47,969 bases of DNA from Nitrospira sp. (GTDB lineage Bacteria > Nitrospirota > Nitrospiria > Nitrospirales > Nitrospiraceae): positions 1-47,969 of the forward strand of contig JAJONL010000027.1 of NCBI GenBank assembly GCA_021323395.1, read 5' to 3'. Both the position numbers and the translations under genes were made by a program. Position 1 is the stretch's first letter, and each line of letters begins with the position of its first letter. This document shows positions 8,403-17,736 of this stretch, in pieces. The notes under the pieces are model-generated. The model ran no database searches. It saw nothing but the letters and a program-made list of their open reading frames with translations, and was not told the DNA's origin.

Positions 8403-10484
8403 CTATGACAAAGGCAAGATGTCGAATATGGCCGCCCGTTCAACCCGGCCGACATCAACCCACTGTTGAGCCAATGGCACCAACGCGCTCACCCGTTCCT
8501 TCACCGCGTTCAAGCGTTCGCGCACGGCAGTCGGCTTCTGACGGATCGTAACACGGAGAAATGTGCGTAACCCGCTTAGAAACAGTGCGATGTTTGCGGC
8601 TGACACCCGCTCCGCCGAGTCAGACAGAATGTCGATCTCGTCAAAGATCGGCTCCAACGCCTGCGAAGGAAGAAGGGGTTCCCCGCCGGTGCGATCGATA
8701 TGGGCCAGCGTGGCCAGCACAGCTGGAACATGCGCCTGAATCTGAGCAAGAAATCGTTCATCCAGCTCGTCCAGGTCTTTCAGAATACGGCCGATGGTCC
8801 GAGCATCGACAACCTCTTCGCCATGGTCTATCTTGCGCTCACACCATTGAATGACCGTCTCCAGCACGTCACGCACAGGTTGAATCGACCGTCCGCGCGC
8901 CGCATGCAATTGTCGCAAGGCATCGAAAATAGCCGGGGAAGATAGTACTCGATGAGTCGCATGTTGTTCGGGTTGCTCCCTCTGGCCAGGTGGTTCGTCG
9001 GTCATCAACTGTAAAGCGCCTTCGCGCTGTGTGCATGTCGATGCGGCGTCGGCGTGGACCACGTCTCCCTGCGTCACCTCCTCAACCTGCTCCAGGTCCT
9101 GCACCGTCTTGGTGATCTGGAGCAGTCCTTCGCGAAGCGAAGCCACATGATGCGCCGCGACGGTTCGTTCATGTTTACCGGCCGCTTGAAGGATCGGCAG
9201 CAGGGTCGTGGCCATGTCCTCCACGGCTGTTAAGCCTACGGCCGCGGCGGAGCGGGCGAGATTGCTTACACTCTGCCACACAATCGTAGCCAATTTGACG
9301 CGACGAGGCTGCTCGCTCGTCGTGTCCAATCGTTCTAACGCCGTCTGAATCTGGTTGAGCCATTCACGAGCCTCCAACACGAACAGGCCGAGGATTTCCC
9401 GTCTCACGTGTATGGCCTGATCAGTATGATCCTGTGCCGACGGAGTCTGATCGGCGGAAGCAGAAGCCGGAGATTTCTCCACCGCAGCCTGAATCACGCC
9501 GGCAATCGCATCAAGGCTTTCGAGTAATGCGGCAAACTGATCCGAGGCGCTTGGAGAAGACGGCGCCGCTTCAATCGCTGGCGGGAAAGACGCGAAGGTG
9601 ATCCGCTCCGGGGTCGGCGGATCGACCGTCTCCGCGACGTACAGATGGGGCAACAGGCTCAGATCGAGATCACGCGGCACGGCGGTCGCAGCCTCCTCTC
9701 TCGTGACCCGGAGGACCGGGCGCGAAGGATAGAGGGGCGTGATACGGACGACCACTCCTTCCTCCCCGCTATTCAAACGAACTTTCGTTCCTAATGGATA
9801 CACCGAGAGCTGTTCGACCAAGGCTTTCATGATTTCACGCGGAAACGCCGTACGTTCGGTGTTGAGTAATTCGCGGATGGCTTCGTGAGGGAGGAGGCGC
9901 CGCCGGTAGGGACGCGGACTGATGAGTGCATCGAAAATGTCGATGAGGCCGATGATTTGGGCCAGTTCGTTGATCTCTCGCCCCTTCAAGCGATTGGGAT
10001 ATCCCTGCCCTTTGCCCCGCTCATGGGCCTGCAGCACCACGTCAGCTAGCCAGGCGTATTCCGATCCGAGTTGTTCAATGATTCCGCATCCCAGACGAGG
10101 ATGTTGTTCGACCAGGGCTCGCTCCTCCTGAGACAGGCGTCCGGTTTTGGTGAACAGGTCCTGCGGCACCGCGAAAATGCCGATATCGTGAACCAGTCCG
10201 GCCAATGCCAATCGCCGTAATTCCGTGCCATAGTAGCCGAGACCGATGCCCACCTTCGTGCCCAGAATGCTCACATTGATGAGATTCGTCATCAGGGGAG
10301 GGCCGGAGGGACTCGAGAGCGCCTCGACGACCAACTGATCGTTCTCTTGAATCGAATCGACGATGTTTCCGGCCCGCTGGATTAGCTCTGTAAGATCGAT
10401 CCGTTCCCCTCCTTGAACGGCGCTTACCACCCCCATGAGGGCCATTTCAGCCTGTCGATATCGATTCTGTCCCGTCTCCTCCAT
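8403..10484 (-). CDS. Degenerate HD-GYP protein with HPt-like and shared C-terminal domains
   Basis: I start this 693-residue protein at the ATG at 10484, preceded by AAAAGGA; a TTG at 10532 would add 16 residues. Residues about 60-210 match an HD-GYP domain (GLVHDIG, EQHPRLGCGII, HERGKGQGYP, DIFDAL). Key positions differ from active c-di-GMP phosphodiesterases: the first metal His is Asn67, HDIGK is HDIGI, HHER is AHER, and the Asp before GxGYP is Lys. After a linker comes an HPt-like helical domain (NLARSAAAVGL) without the phosphoacceptor His. A last domain (about 500-693) resembles the end of the next gene upstream. It is the final gene of the chemosensory operon. It may read rather than degrade c-di-GMP, which is inference. 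Confidence 0.82.
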   Translation of the reverse strand: MEETGQNRYRQAEMALMGVVSAVQGGERIDLTELIQRAGNIVDSIQENDQLVVEALSSPSGPPLMTNLINVSILGTKVGIGLGYYGTELRRLALAGLVHDIGIFAVPQDLFTKTGRLSQEERALVEQHPRLGCGIIEQLGSEYAWLADVVLQAHERGKGQGYPNRLKGREINELAQIIGLIDIFDALISPRPYRRRLLPHEAIRELLNTERTAFPREIMKALVEQLSVYPLGTKVRLNSGEEGVVVRITPLYPSRPVLRVTREEAATAVPRDLDLSLLPHLYVAETVDPPTPERITFASFPPAIEAAPSSPSASDQFAALLESLDAIAGVIQAAVEKSPASASADQTPSAQDHTDQAIHVRREILGLFVLEAREWLNQIQTALERLDTTSEQPRRVKLATIVWQSVSNLARSAAAVGLTAVEDMATTLLPILQAAGKHERTVAAHHVASLREGLLQITKTVQDLEQVEEVTQGDVVHADAASTCTQREGALQLMTDEPPGQREQPEQHATHRVLSSPAIFDALRQLHAARGRSIQPVRDVLETVIQWCERKIDHGEEVVDARTIGRILKDLDELDERFLAQIQAHVPAVLATLAHIDRTGGEPLLPSQALEPIFDEIDILSDSAERVSAANIALFLSGLRTFLRVTIRQKPTAVRERLNAVKERVSALVPLAQQWVDVGRVERAAIFDILPLS

Positions 10485-10678
10485 TTCAATCCTTTTCCTT
10501 CGACGCTGCCCCGTCGTCAGCTCAAAAGGCAAGCCTGTTTTATCCTCACCATGGCGTCTCTGCTATCTCGACTCGTCAGTCGATATCGTCGCTTCATGGA
10601 CGGCACAACGGATGCGACCTGAGGTTTCGACATCGGGACAAAGGGGCCGGCGCGAATACAGATGAGGTGTGAGTGTGG

Positions 10679-11626
10679 TCAAGCGACCGGCAGTAGTCTC
10701 CCCATCGCATCCCGTTCCTGTTCTCCGGCCGTGATCCATTCCTCGATGGTGACCAGTACGGCACGAATGCGTGTTTCCACCGCCTGTACACGCTGCGAAG
10801 AGATGACGATGCGATGTTGAACGATGAGCGACAAAAAACTTTGAAGTCCCGCCAGGAAGGTAACGAGTGGGGTGGCCTGCGCCTGCTTTGCAATACCTTG
10901 AAGATGTTCGATATTCAGCATGCATCTGTGCAGCATATGGCCAGGTTCCAGGGCCGTCAATCCCTCCGTGCGGAACTTGACGAGACTCTGAGCCACAACC
11001 GGCAATTGTTGTCGCAACGATTCCAGGCATTGCACATCAGCCACTTGAAGCTCCTGCAGCATCTGATGAAAGCTGACGGCCTGAATCTGATCGGCCCCTT
11101 GCCTGGCTTTATGTTCCAAACGCTGCATGACGTAAGGTATAAGGCTACGGGTCGACACTCCCTCCACCTTATAATCTTCCTGAAGAGTTCGCAGCGCATT
11201 CAGAAGGGTGAGAAGGTCCGCGGTCGGTGCTGCCTGCGTGGTCGGCTCTTGGGAAAACCCAAGATCAAGGGTAATGCCGGTAGCCGTCGTGACAGACGTT
11301 ATGACGATGCTGAACTGCTCACGGACCGTCGCGTAGTCTTGTCTCGTGGCAGTGGTCCGGTCTTTGAGGGTGTCGATAAACGGCAGCAGAGAGAAGGTGG
11401 CCCGTTCCACCTCGGAAAGATTCACCGTGGCGGCAGACCCGCCGAGACTGGTAATCCCTCGTACGACGGCATCCACGAGTTGCGTGTGGCGATCGAGGTC
11501 CGGCTGGTTCTCAAGTTCGATCAACGCCGAATGGATTTGAATGAGCCACTCGTGGGCTTCTTGGCCGAACAGTTCGACCAATTCCTTTTGAAAGTCGTCG
11601 TCGGTTTTTTCCGGTTCGGCTGACAC
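10679..11626 (-). CDS. HPt-like chemosensory accessory protein without the active His
   Basis: About 315 residues from the GTG at 11626, preceded by AGGA; an earlier GTG at 11653 has no ribosome site. The N-terminal part (DFQKELVELFGQEAHEWLI) looks like an HPt/CheA-P1 domain, but where HxLKGSA is expected it reads TSLGGSAATVN, so phosphorylatable His and the following Lys are missing. The C-terminal 100 residues (VTFLAGLQSFLSLIVQ to the end) align by eye with the C-terminus of the downstream HD-GYP-like protein. It sits between the receiver-coiled-coil gene and that protein in the chemosensory operon. It is likely a docking or scaffold element; no established family was recognised. Confidence 0.75.
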   Translation of the reverse strand: MSAEPEKTDDDFQKELVELFGQEAHEWLIQIHSALIELENQPDLDRHTQLVDAVVRGITSLGGSAATVNLSEVERATFSLLPFIDTLKDRTTATRQDYATVREQFSIVITSVTTATGITLDLGFSQEPTTQAAPTADLLTLLNALRTLQEDYKVEGVSTRSLIPYVMQRLEHKARQGADQIQAVSFHQMLQELQVADVQCLESLRQQLPVVAQSLVKFRTEGLTALEPGHMLHRCMLNIEHLQGIAKQAQATPLVTFLAGLQSFLSLIVQHRIVISSQRVQAVETRIRAVLVTIEEWITAGEQERDAMGRLLPVA

Positions 11627-11683
11627 GATGGCATCCTGCCTCGACCCGCGCACTCGCCCGAGAGGGGACCGGGTGAAGGTCTG

Positions 11684-13159
11684 CTAGCGTTTCCCGTTCC
11701 CAAGTTGAGACGCAAGTCCCGCAATCTCGCCGAGTTTTCGCGCCATGTCTTCGAATCGTCGGTTAGACTGCTCAGCCAGATGTTCGGCTTCCGTCGCACG
11801 CTTCGTCAATTGCGATGAACGCTCTCGCTCTTCGGCCAGGGCAAGATCGAGACCGTGTGCATGCTCCACGGCAATTTCCAATTGTTTGACCTGTGTCACG
11901 ACCACGGCTGCCGTTTCGCGCTCCGCCGCGAGAATGCCGTCAAGTTCCACAAGGCGTGCCCGCTCTTGCTCGAGAGCATGTTCGAGATCCGGGACCCGAG
12001 CAGCAAGAGTCTCGAATGCAGCGCTTTGCTTGCGGCAAGCCGCCGCCTGTTCCCGCTCATCTGCAAGCGTCGTTTCGAGTTCATGCGCCCGCCGTTCGAT
12101 ATGTTCGAGGGCGGTAATTTGCTGAACCAATTGAGCTGCCGCGCCACGTTCTGCCGCAAGATGCGACTCCAGATCAGCAATGCGAGACTCGTGGCGGGCA
12201 TTGTCAGCGACAAGTGGTAAGAGCTCCTCTATGCGCCGATGAGCCTCGGCCAGCTGAGGTTCTAACTGATCGACCTTGCGAGCACGATCTGAGATCTCGT
12301 CGAGCTGTTCGGCGAGACGCGCACGCTGTGCGCGTTCCTCTGCCACGGATTGATCAAGGGCTTCAGTGCGTGCGTCTAACTCCGCGATGCGCTCCGTTTG
12401 TTTTTCCAACGCATTCTGCAGCTGCTGTACCTGTTCCTGACCCTGCCGACGTTCCGAAGCGAGCTGGTCCTCAAGTTCCGCAATTCGAGTCTCGCGTTGC
12501 GCCAAAAGGTCCGCCTGACAGGCAGCTTCCTTTGAAAACGTCGGCTCAACGGTCATCTGCCGTGCGACCGGCGAGAGCGCCTCAGAGCCGCTCTCCTCGA
12601 CAGGCTTTACGTCCGGCTCTGAAAACGGCACGCTGCCACAGTCGCTCGATTCTTTGAGCTCACAGGCTGCCTCGATCGCCACTTCGGGCGCTGCCGCCAC
12701 CTGTGCCATCGACGCACCGGGTTCCCTAACGACCGACGGTGCATGGTGGCTTGCTGAGGAGAGTGGCTCCGGCATCAGCGCAGGTTTGGACTGCCGTTTC
12801 ATCAATAAATCGAGGACCCGATCTTTCAGCGAAGTACCCTGAAACGGCTTCTTCAATACGCCATCAGCTTTGCAGAAGTCCGCCTGCCGAGACACTTCGT
12901 CGTTCACTATTCCGCTGATCAACAGCACGGGAATGTCCGCAAGATTGGCCTGCGCGCGGATGAAGGCACACACCTCATACCCGCTCTTGTCCGGCATAAT
13001 CACATCGGACACGATTAAATCCGGACGATCCTTACTGACAAGCGCCAGCGCCTCCGACCCATTGGCAGCCAAGGTGACGCCCATTCCGGCCTCGGTCAGC
13101 AGACGCTCGGCCACCTTACGAACTGCAATACTGTCATCGGCAATCAAAATCTTGGGCAT
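11684..13159 (-). CDS. Response regulator receiver fused to a long coiled coil
   Basis: The 491-residue protein opens with a canonical receiver (about 1-120): acidic pocket Asp8/Asp9, phosphoacceptor Asp52 in LIVSDVIMPD, and the Lys of KKPF. After a variable linker (about 125-215) the rest is a long heptad-type coiled coil rich in Glu, Ala, Gln and Arg (about 220-490) with recurring AELE/AERE units. There is no DNA-binding or enzymatic output domain. I start it at the ATG at 13159 behind AAGAGGAA; an upstream start overlaps the CheW-like gene. The protein probably receives phosphate from the operon's CheA and acts through protein contacts or oligomerisation. Confidence 0.88.
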   Translation of the reverse strand: MPKILIADDSIAVRKVAERLLTEAGMGVTLAANGSEALALVSKDRPDLIVSDVIMPDKSGYEVCAFIRAQANLADIPVLLISGIVNDEVSRQADFCKADGVLKKPFQGTSLKDRVLDLLMKRQSKPALMPEPLSSASHHAPSVVREPGASMAQVAAAPEVAIEAACELKESSDCGSVPFSEPDVKPVEESGSEALSPVARQMTVEPTFSKEAACQADLLAQRETRIAELEDQLASERRQGQEQVQQLQNALEKQTERIAELDARTEALDQSVAEERAQRARLAEQLDEISDRARKVDQLEPQLAEAHRRIEELLPLVADNARHESRIADLESHLAAERGAAAQLVQQITALEHIERRAHELETTLADEREQAAACRKQSAAFETLAARVPDLEHALEQERARLVELDGILAAERETAAVVVTQVKQLEIAVEHAHGLDLALAEERERSSQLTKRATEAEHLAEQSNRRFEDMARKLGEIAGLASQLGNGKR

Positions 13160-13184
13160 GTCGTTCCTCTTGACGAGGCGGGGC

Positions 13185-13664
13185 TCATCGTGTCGACCGG
13201 ATCGATGAGACTCCAAGAGTCGTCAGGTTGATGATGGGAAGCTCTTCTTCGCCGGCCACGCACGATCCGGCGATGTCGGGATCGTTCTCGGCTCGGTAGC
13301 GTATCGATGTGCGCGCCACCATGTGAAGTGAAGGTACTTGTGAATCGATACAAATTGCCATCGGGCCATCAATGTGTTTGACGATCAAACACAAGGGATC
13401 AGAATCATGCATGGTTCGGTTTAACTTGGCTGCTAGATCAAACACGGGGAGACAATGCTTCTCATGGCGGACAAGCGCGGCCACGAACGGCGTGTCACTG
13501 GGAACAGTGGTCGCCCCAGGCCAGGGCATGACCCCACCAATTTCGTCGGTCCTGGCAGCCATGCGTTGACCTGCCACCGAAAATACGACCAGGCCCTGCA
13601 TCCGTGCTTCGGCGGTCTTTTTCGTGCTGGCTTGCGCCTGTCTTCGTAATTGAGCGCGTAACAA
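13185..13664 (-). CDS. CheW-like adaptor protein
   Basis: The 159-residue protein is a single CheW-type domain after a basic N-terminal tail: LVVFSVAGQRMAARTDEIGGVM, then LPVFDLAAKLN and LPIINLTTLG at the expected positions. The TTG start at 13664 is preceded by GAGGAGG. CheW proteins link receptors to CheA in chemosensory arrays. The domain is divergent and is the third CheW-like gene in the operon, next to another at 13681. It may pair with the receiver-coiled-coil protein or with an alternative receptor, which is inference. Confidence 0.8.
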   Translation of the reverse strand: MLRAQLRRQAQASTKKTAEARMQGLVVFSVAGQRMAARTDEIGGVMPWPGATTVPSDTPFVAALVRHEKHCLPVFDLAAKLNRTMHDSDPLCLIVKHIDGPMAICIDSQVPSLHMVARTSIRYRAENDPDIAGSCVAGEEELPIINLTTLGVSSIRSTR

Positions 13665-13680
13665 CCTTCCTCCTCGAATT

Positions 13681-14253
13681 TTATTTCAACAGAGACATCC
13701 GTGCCGGCGCGGCGCTCTCGATGGGGGGCAAGGGCAGGCGAAGCCCGCTCTCAACTGCTCCCGCATGGCGTTCAGGAGCATGAAGGGCAAAGGCATCGAG
13801 AACGTTATTACGAAGCGGTAGCTCAAGGACCCAGAAAGGGTTCGCAATGAGAGCGACCCACGTCACATTGACAAAGAGGCCCAGCAACCGATTGCATTCT
13901 CCTCCTCGAAATTGCGCCGGGAGCGCCTGTATCTGCGCTCGACCCACGTCCACAAGTCCCACAACCCTCTCGACCATGAACGATCGAGACCGTTGGTCAT
14001 TCCCGTACAGCACAACTCTAGTCTCCGCGGTAGGGATTTGGCCACCAATCGCGAAGCGGCCGGCGAGATCGGTCCGCTCATAGGTTGCATGGGCCCAGGT
14101 GACGAGCTCTTCACCTCCGGCCTCTGCAAGCGAGATGATACCGCGAACCCAATGGGCCGGAAAAGCGACGTGGGTAGGTCCGATGAGCACCACCAGAAAC
14201 CTCACCGTCTGGCTACCTGAGACGATTTCGGTCTTATGTCCTCGAAGGCCCAT
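13681..14253 (-). CDS. Divergent CheW-like protein
   Basis: A 190-residue protein with a recognisable but divergent CheW domain: RFLVVLIGPTHVAFPAHWVRGI resembles the first beta strands, followed by a RVVLY...MVERVVGLVDV section and LIANPFWVLEL. It lies between the CheA hybrid (46 bases away) and the next CheW-like gene, so it is part of the operon. The C-terminal 40 residues are Pro/Ala-rich and probably disordered. The assignment rests on pattern and context, and is less secure than for the other two CheW-like genes. Confidence 0.7.
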   Translation of the reverse strand: MGLRGHKTEIVSGSQTVRFLVVLIGPTHVAFPAHWVRGIISLAEAGGEELVTWAHATYERTDLAGRFAIGGQIPTAETRVVLYGNDQRSRSFMVERVVGLVDVGRAQIQALPAQFRGGECNRLLGLFVNVTWVALIANPFWVLELPLRNNVLDAFALHAPERHAGAVESGLRLPLPPIESAAPARMSLLK

Positions 14254-14299
14254 GGTTGACCCTCATTCTGCCATCCAAACAGAGAAAGAAGAGAAATTC

Positions 14300-17200
14300 C
14301 TAATGTCTGACTCCGGCTTCACGACCCGTCCAGTGCTGGACTTCTTGGATCAAGGCCCGCTCTTCCACTGGTTTGGCGATATACCCAGATGCGCCGACAC
14401 TAGCGGCCATCTGACGATGTTTTTCACCCGCCCGTGTGGTCATCACGAGAATGGGAGTCGCATGCGTCTGGGGTCTCGCACGCAGCGCCTGAATCACTTC
14501 GTATCCATTCAACTTGGGCATTTCAAGATCGGTGATGATCAGCTGATAAGAGTGCATCAGCGCTTTGCGGCAGCCTTCTTCTCCATCTGTTGCCGTATCC
14601 ACTGTATAACCTGCCGCCTCAAGCATTCGCCCCACAAATTTTCTGATGCTGAGGGAGTCGTCGATCAACAAGAGCCGCTGTCGTTTGTCCGAATTTTGTG
14701 CGGTGAGCTCCTGTGGCGGCCCGTCGAGCGAGGAAGACAGGAGATCGCCCTGCCCTATCGACGGTCCCTCATGATATTCACGCGTTGTGAGCCGGCTTAC
14801 ATCCAGCACCAACACAATGCGTCCCTCGGGATCGATGGTGGCGCCTCCGAATACCGACCGCTCGTATGGCTTGAAGGATCCCAAGGACTTGATGACGATT
14901 TCTTGGCGTCCCAGTAGCTCATCGACCGCACAGCCGAGTGCACCTGTCGAGGTTCGGACGACAACGACTGGCTTCGAACCATCAATAGCGCCGGCTTCCC
15001 GACGAATGAGGCGTCCGAGCGGAAAGACCTCGATAGCCTCGTCGCCGATTTGCATCACGGAGCGATCTCCCATCTGCTGGATCGTCGAGGCGGTCGACAT
15101 CGTGACCTCTCGGACACTGGGGAGCGGGATCGCGTAACGATCCTTTTCGACTCGGACGAGCAAAGCAGTCGCGATCAGGAGGGTGAGCGGCAAATGCATC
15201 GTGAACTTTGTGCCCTGCCCTCGCACCGATTCCACCTCGATGTGCCCGTTCATGGTCTCGATGACGCGTTTGACTACATCCATTCCGACACCGCGTCCGG
15301 CTTGATCACCGACCGTCTCCGCGGTAGAGAACCCGGGCAGGAAAATGAACTTGATCACTTCGGTCTCGGGTAATGATTCCGCCGCGTCCAGCCTCACTAA
15401 TCCCAGCTTCACGGCCTTGGCCTTGATCTTCGCGATATCCAAACCAGCGCCGTCGTCTTCCACTTCGATAAGGACGGAATTACCGCGATGGGCCGCGTGA
15501 AGGTAAATCGTGCCGACGGCTGGTTTGCCCTGGCTCAGGCGGGTCTCTGCGGGCTCGATCCCATGGTAGACGGCATTCCGAACCAAGTGAACAAGGGGAT
15601 CGACGAGACGCTCGACAACGCCGGTATCGATTTCGGTATGTTCACCCGACGTCACCAAATTGACTTCCTTGCCTGTGGCACGCGCCATTTCACGAGCGGC
15701 TCGCCGGAACCGCGTAAAGGGTGTCCCGATCGGGACCATCCGAGCACGGGCGATCTCATCGCGCATGCCCAACGTCAGCTGCTGCAACTGTCCCATATCG
15801 TCTTGGGCGCGATGGATCGAGCCTGTCAACTGCGACATGGATTCAGTAATGTCCGCCGTCACTTCGCTGATGCGCCGAGCCAAGATGTTGAAGTCGTCGT
15901 ACTTGTCGAACTCCAAGCTTCCGAAATCACTCACCCCGGCAAGAGATTGCAGAACCTCGTCGCCCTGTGTCGCAGGAGACGGCTGAAAAGAAAACGTGTG
16001 CTTGTCCTCGAACGTCCGGACCGCGTCGGTTAATCGGTTTTTATTGGCCACGACCTGTGAGGCCAGCTGATCCAATGTCCGTAACCGCTGCTCCAGGCGT
16101 CCTCGATCAATAACCAATTCACCCACCAGATTCAGCAGACGCTCCAAGCGCTCACGGCTGACTCGGATCACCTCCCGCTCTTCTCCGGTCTTCCCCTCCC
16201 CGCCTCTGGATGATTCGGTCTCGACGGCGTCGCTCTTCTCTTCAGCGGGTGTTACTTCTGAAGCCATTGGTATAGTCGTGGATATGACGTCGGATGTCGA
16301 TGGGTCTTTCCCCAGTTGCTTCAACTCCTGCAATGAAGCCGCAAAACGCTGGCGCGTCCGTCCTAGTATTGAGGAATCACGCCGCATGAGGGCACGAATC
16401 ACGTCGATCGCCCGCAGCAGCACATCGGTGTGACCAGGCAGCAACTGAAGGTGCCCCTCGCGGACGGCTCCCATGAAGTCTTCGATATGATGCGTGAGAT
16501 CACCGATCGCTTGAAAACCGACGGTATGCGCCGACCCCTTGAGGGTATGGGCGGTGCGAAATAATTGATGGATCGCTTCCGAATCGGGCACATTCTGATC
16601 GATCCGCAACAAATCGGCCTCGAGACTTTCCAAGTACTCCTGGGCTTCTGGCGCGAAATAGGACATTACTTCGGCGTCGAGACTGGGAATCAGATAATCT
16701 TCCGCAAGCACGCTCGAATCGTCCGCGTTCGGCGGTGGCGTGACAAGTCCAACGGGAGACGGGTCTGCCTGCCTGGTCTGGTGCACCGCTGTTCCCTCAT
16801 CATGATCCGTCTGCGATACGATGGCCGAAGGGTGGCCCGTCCCCTCCTCCAATTCTCGAAGGAGAGTCTTGATGAGAGGCACATCCTGCTGCAAACGCGG
16901 CACTGAATGCGGATCTCGCCCCATAAGGGAGCGGATTACTTGAACAGCCTGCCTCATCACCGGGATCCAATGGGGAGCAATATTCGCGTGACCTTCTCGA
17001 ACCGCGATCAGGCAGGCTTCGATCGGATGGGCGATATCTCCCACTACCTGAAACCCGACGGTATAGGCCGACCCTTTCAAAGTGTGAGCCACCCGGTAGA
17101 GCTGATGCGTCGTCTCAGGGTCCCGCAAATCGGCTTCCAACCTCTGAAGCAGCGTGTGAATGGTATTGAGATATTCGTCGGCTTCGGGAGAGAAGTACGA

Positions 17201-17683
17201 CAGCACTTCGTCGTCGAGGGTAGGAATGAGGTAGTCCTCCGGCGGAGCGGCCAAAGAATCGCCATGCGGTTCCGTGGCATCGACGGAATGAGCAGGAATC
17301 AAGTCGCGGCATCGCCGTACGAAGCTCTCGACCACGGATGAGTCCTCACCTCCGCCTCGTCCAATGTGTTCCACTTGAGTTCGAAAGGAGGCGACGATGT
17401 CCCGAATCACTTGAAGAACCGCTGGCCACCGTTCGACAGGAACCTCTCTCACCTGTTCCAAGGTCTCTTCGAGCAACCCTCCAAGTTGGCCAAGCCCGGC
17501 AAATCCATACAGCAGCGCCGCTCCCTTCAACTTGTGGCCCACCGCGTGAAACTCCGCTACTTCTCTCGGTTCAGGATGCGCTTTGCCATCCGGATGCAAG
17601 GCTGTCCAGAACCGTTTCATATCGTCACCGGCCTCGGCGACGAAAATGTCCAGCAACTGGTCGCGATCAAATTCAGGGCTCAT
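14300..17683 (-). CDS. CheA hybrid histidine kinase with three HPt domains and a receiver
   Basis: The 1127-residue protein has, in order: HPt1 (His50 in GHKLKGAA), HPt2 (His200 in AHTLKGSA), HPt3 (AHTLKGSA again, near residue 372), a linker, a dimerisation helix (RLERLLNLVGELVIDRG), a HATPase domain with N box HLVRNAVYHG and glycine boxes DDGAGLD and GRGVGMDVV, a CheW-like domain, and a C-terminal receiver (DDS..., TDLEMP, KPVE). HPt2 and HPt3 with their EDYLIP leaders are a tandem duplication. This matches ChpA/PilL-type kinases of Pil-Chp systems rather than flagellar CheA. It sits directly downstream of the receptor gene. It is the central kinase of the operon and can move phosphate to its own and separate receivers. 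Confidence 0.95.
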   Translation of the reverse strand: MSPEFDRDQLLDIFVAEAGDDMKRFWTALHPDGKAHPEPREVAEFHAVGHKLKGAALLYGFAGLGQLGGLLEETLEQVREVPVERWPAVLQVIRDIVASFRTQVEHIGRGGGEDSSVVESFVRRCRDLIPAHSVDATEPHGDSLAAPPEDYLIPTLDDEVLSYFSPEADEYLNTIHTLLQRLEADLRDPETTHQLYRVAHTLKGSAYTVGFQVVGDIAHPIEACLIAVREGHANIAPHWIPVMRQAVQVIRSLMGRDPHSVPRLQQDVPLIKTLLRELEEGTGHPSAIVSQTDHDEGTAVHQTRQADPSPVGLVTPPPNADDSSVLAEDYLIPSLDAEVMSYFAPEAQEYLESLEADLLRIDQNVPDSEAIHQLFRTAHTLKGSAHTVGFQAIGDLTHHIEDFMGAVREGHLQLLPGHTDVLLRAIDVIRALMRRDSSILGRTRQRFAASLQELKQLGKDPSTSDVISTTIPMASEVTPAEEKSDAVETESSRGGEGKTGEEREVIRVSRERLERLLNLVGELVIDRGRLEQRLRTLDQLASQVVANKNRLTDAVRTFEDKHTFSFQPSPATQGDEVLQSLAGVSDFGSLEFDKYDDFNILARRISEVTADITESMSQLTGSIHRAQDDMGQLQQLTLGMRDEIARARMVPIGTPFTRFRRAAREMARATGKEVNLVTSGEHTEIDTGVVERLVDPLVHLVRNAVYHGIEPAETRLSQGKPAVGTIYLHAAHRGNSVLIEVEDDGAGLDIAKIKAKAVKLGLVRLDAAESLPETEVIKFIFLPGFSTAETVGDQAGRGVGMDVVKRVIETMNGHIEVESVRGQGTKFTMHLPLTLLIATALLVRVEKDRYAIPLPSVREVTMSTASTIQQMGDRSVMQIGDEAIEVFPLGRLIRREAGAIDGSKPVVVVRTSTGALGCAVDELLGRQEIVIKSLGSFKPYERSVFGGATIDPEGRIVLVLDVSRLTTREYHEGPSIGQGDLLSSSLDGPPQELTAQNSDKRQRLLLIDDSLSIRKFVGRMLEAAGYTVDTATDGEEGCRKALMHSYQLIITDLEMPKLNGYEVIQALRARPQTHATPILVMTTRAGEKHRQMAASVGASGYIAKPVEERALIQEVQHWTGREAGVRH

Positions 17684-17736
17684 TGCTCACTCAACATCCG
17701 AGCGGACCACAGGGGTCTGCTCTTCAAGAGGTGCTC

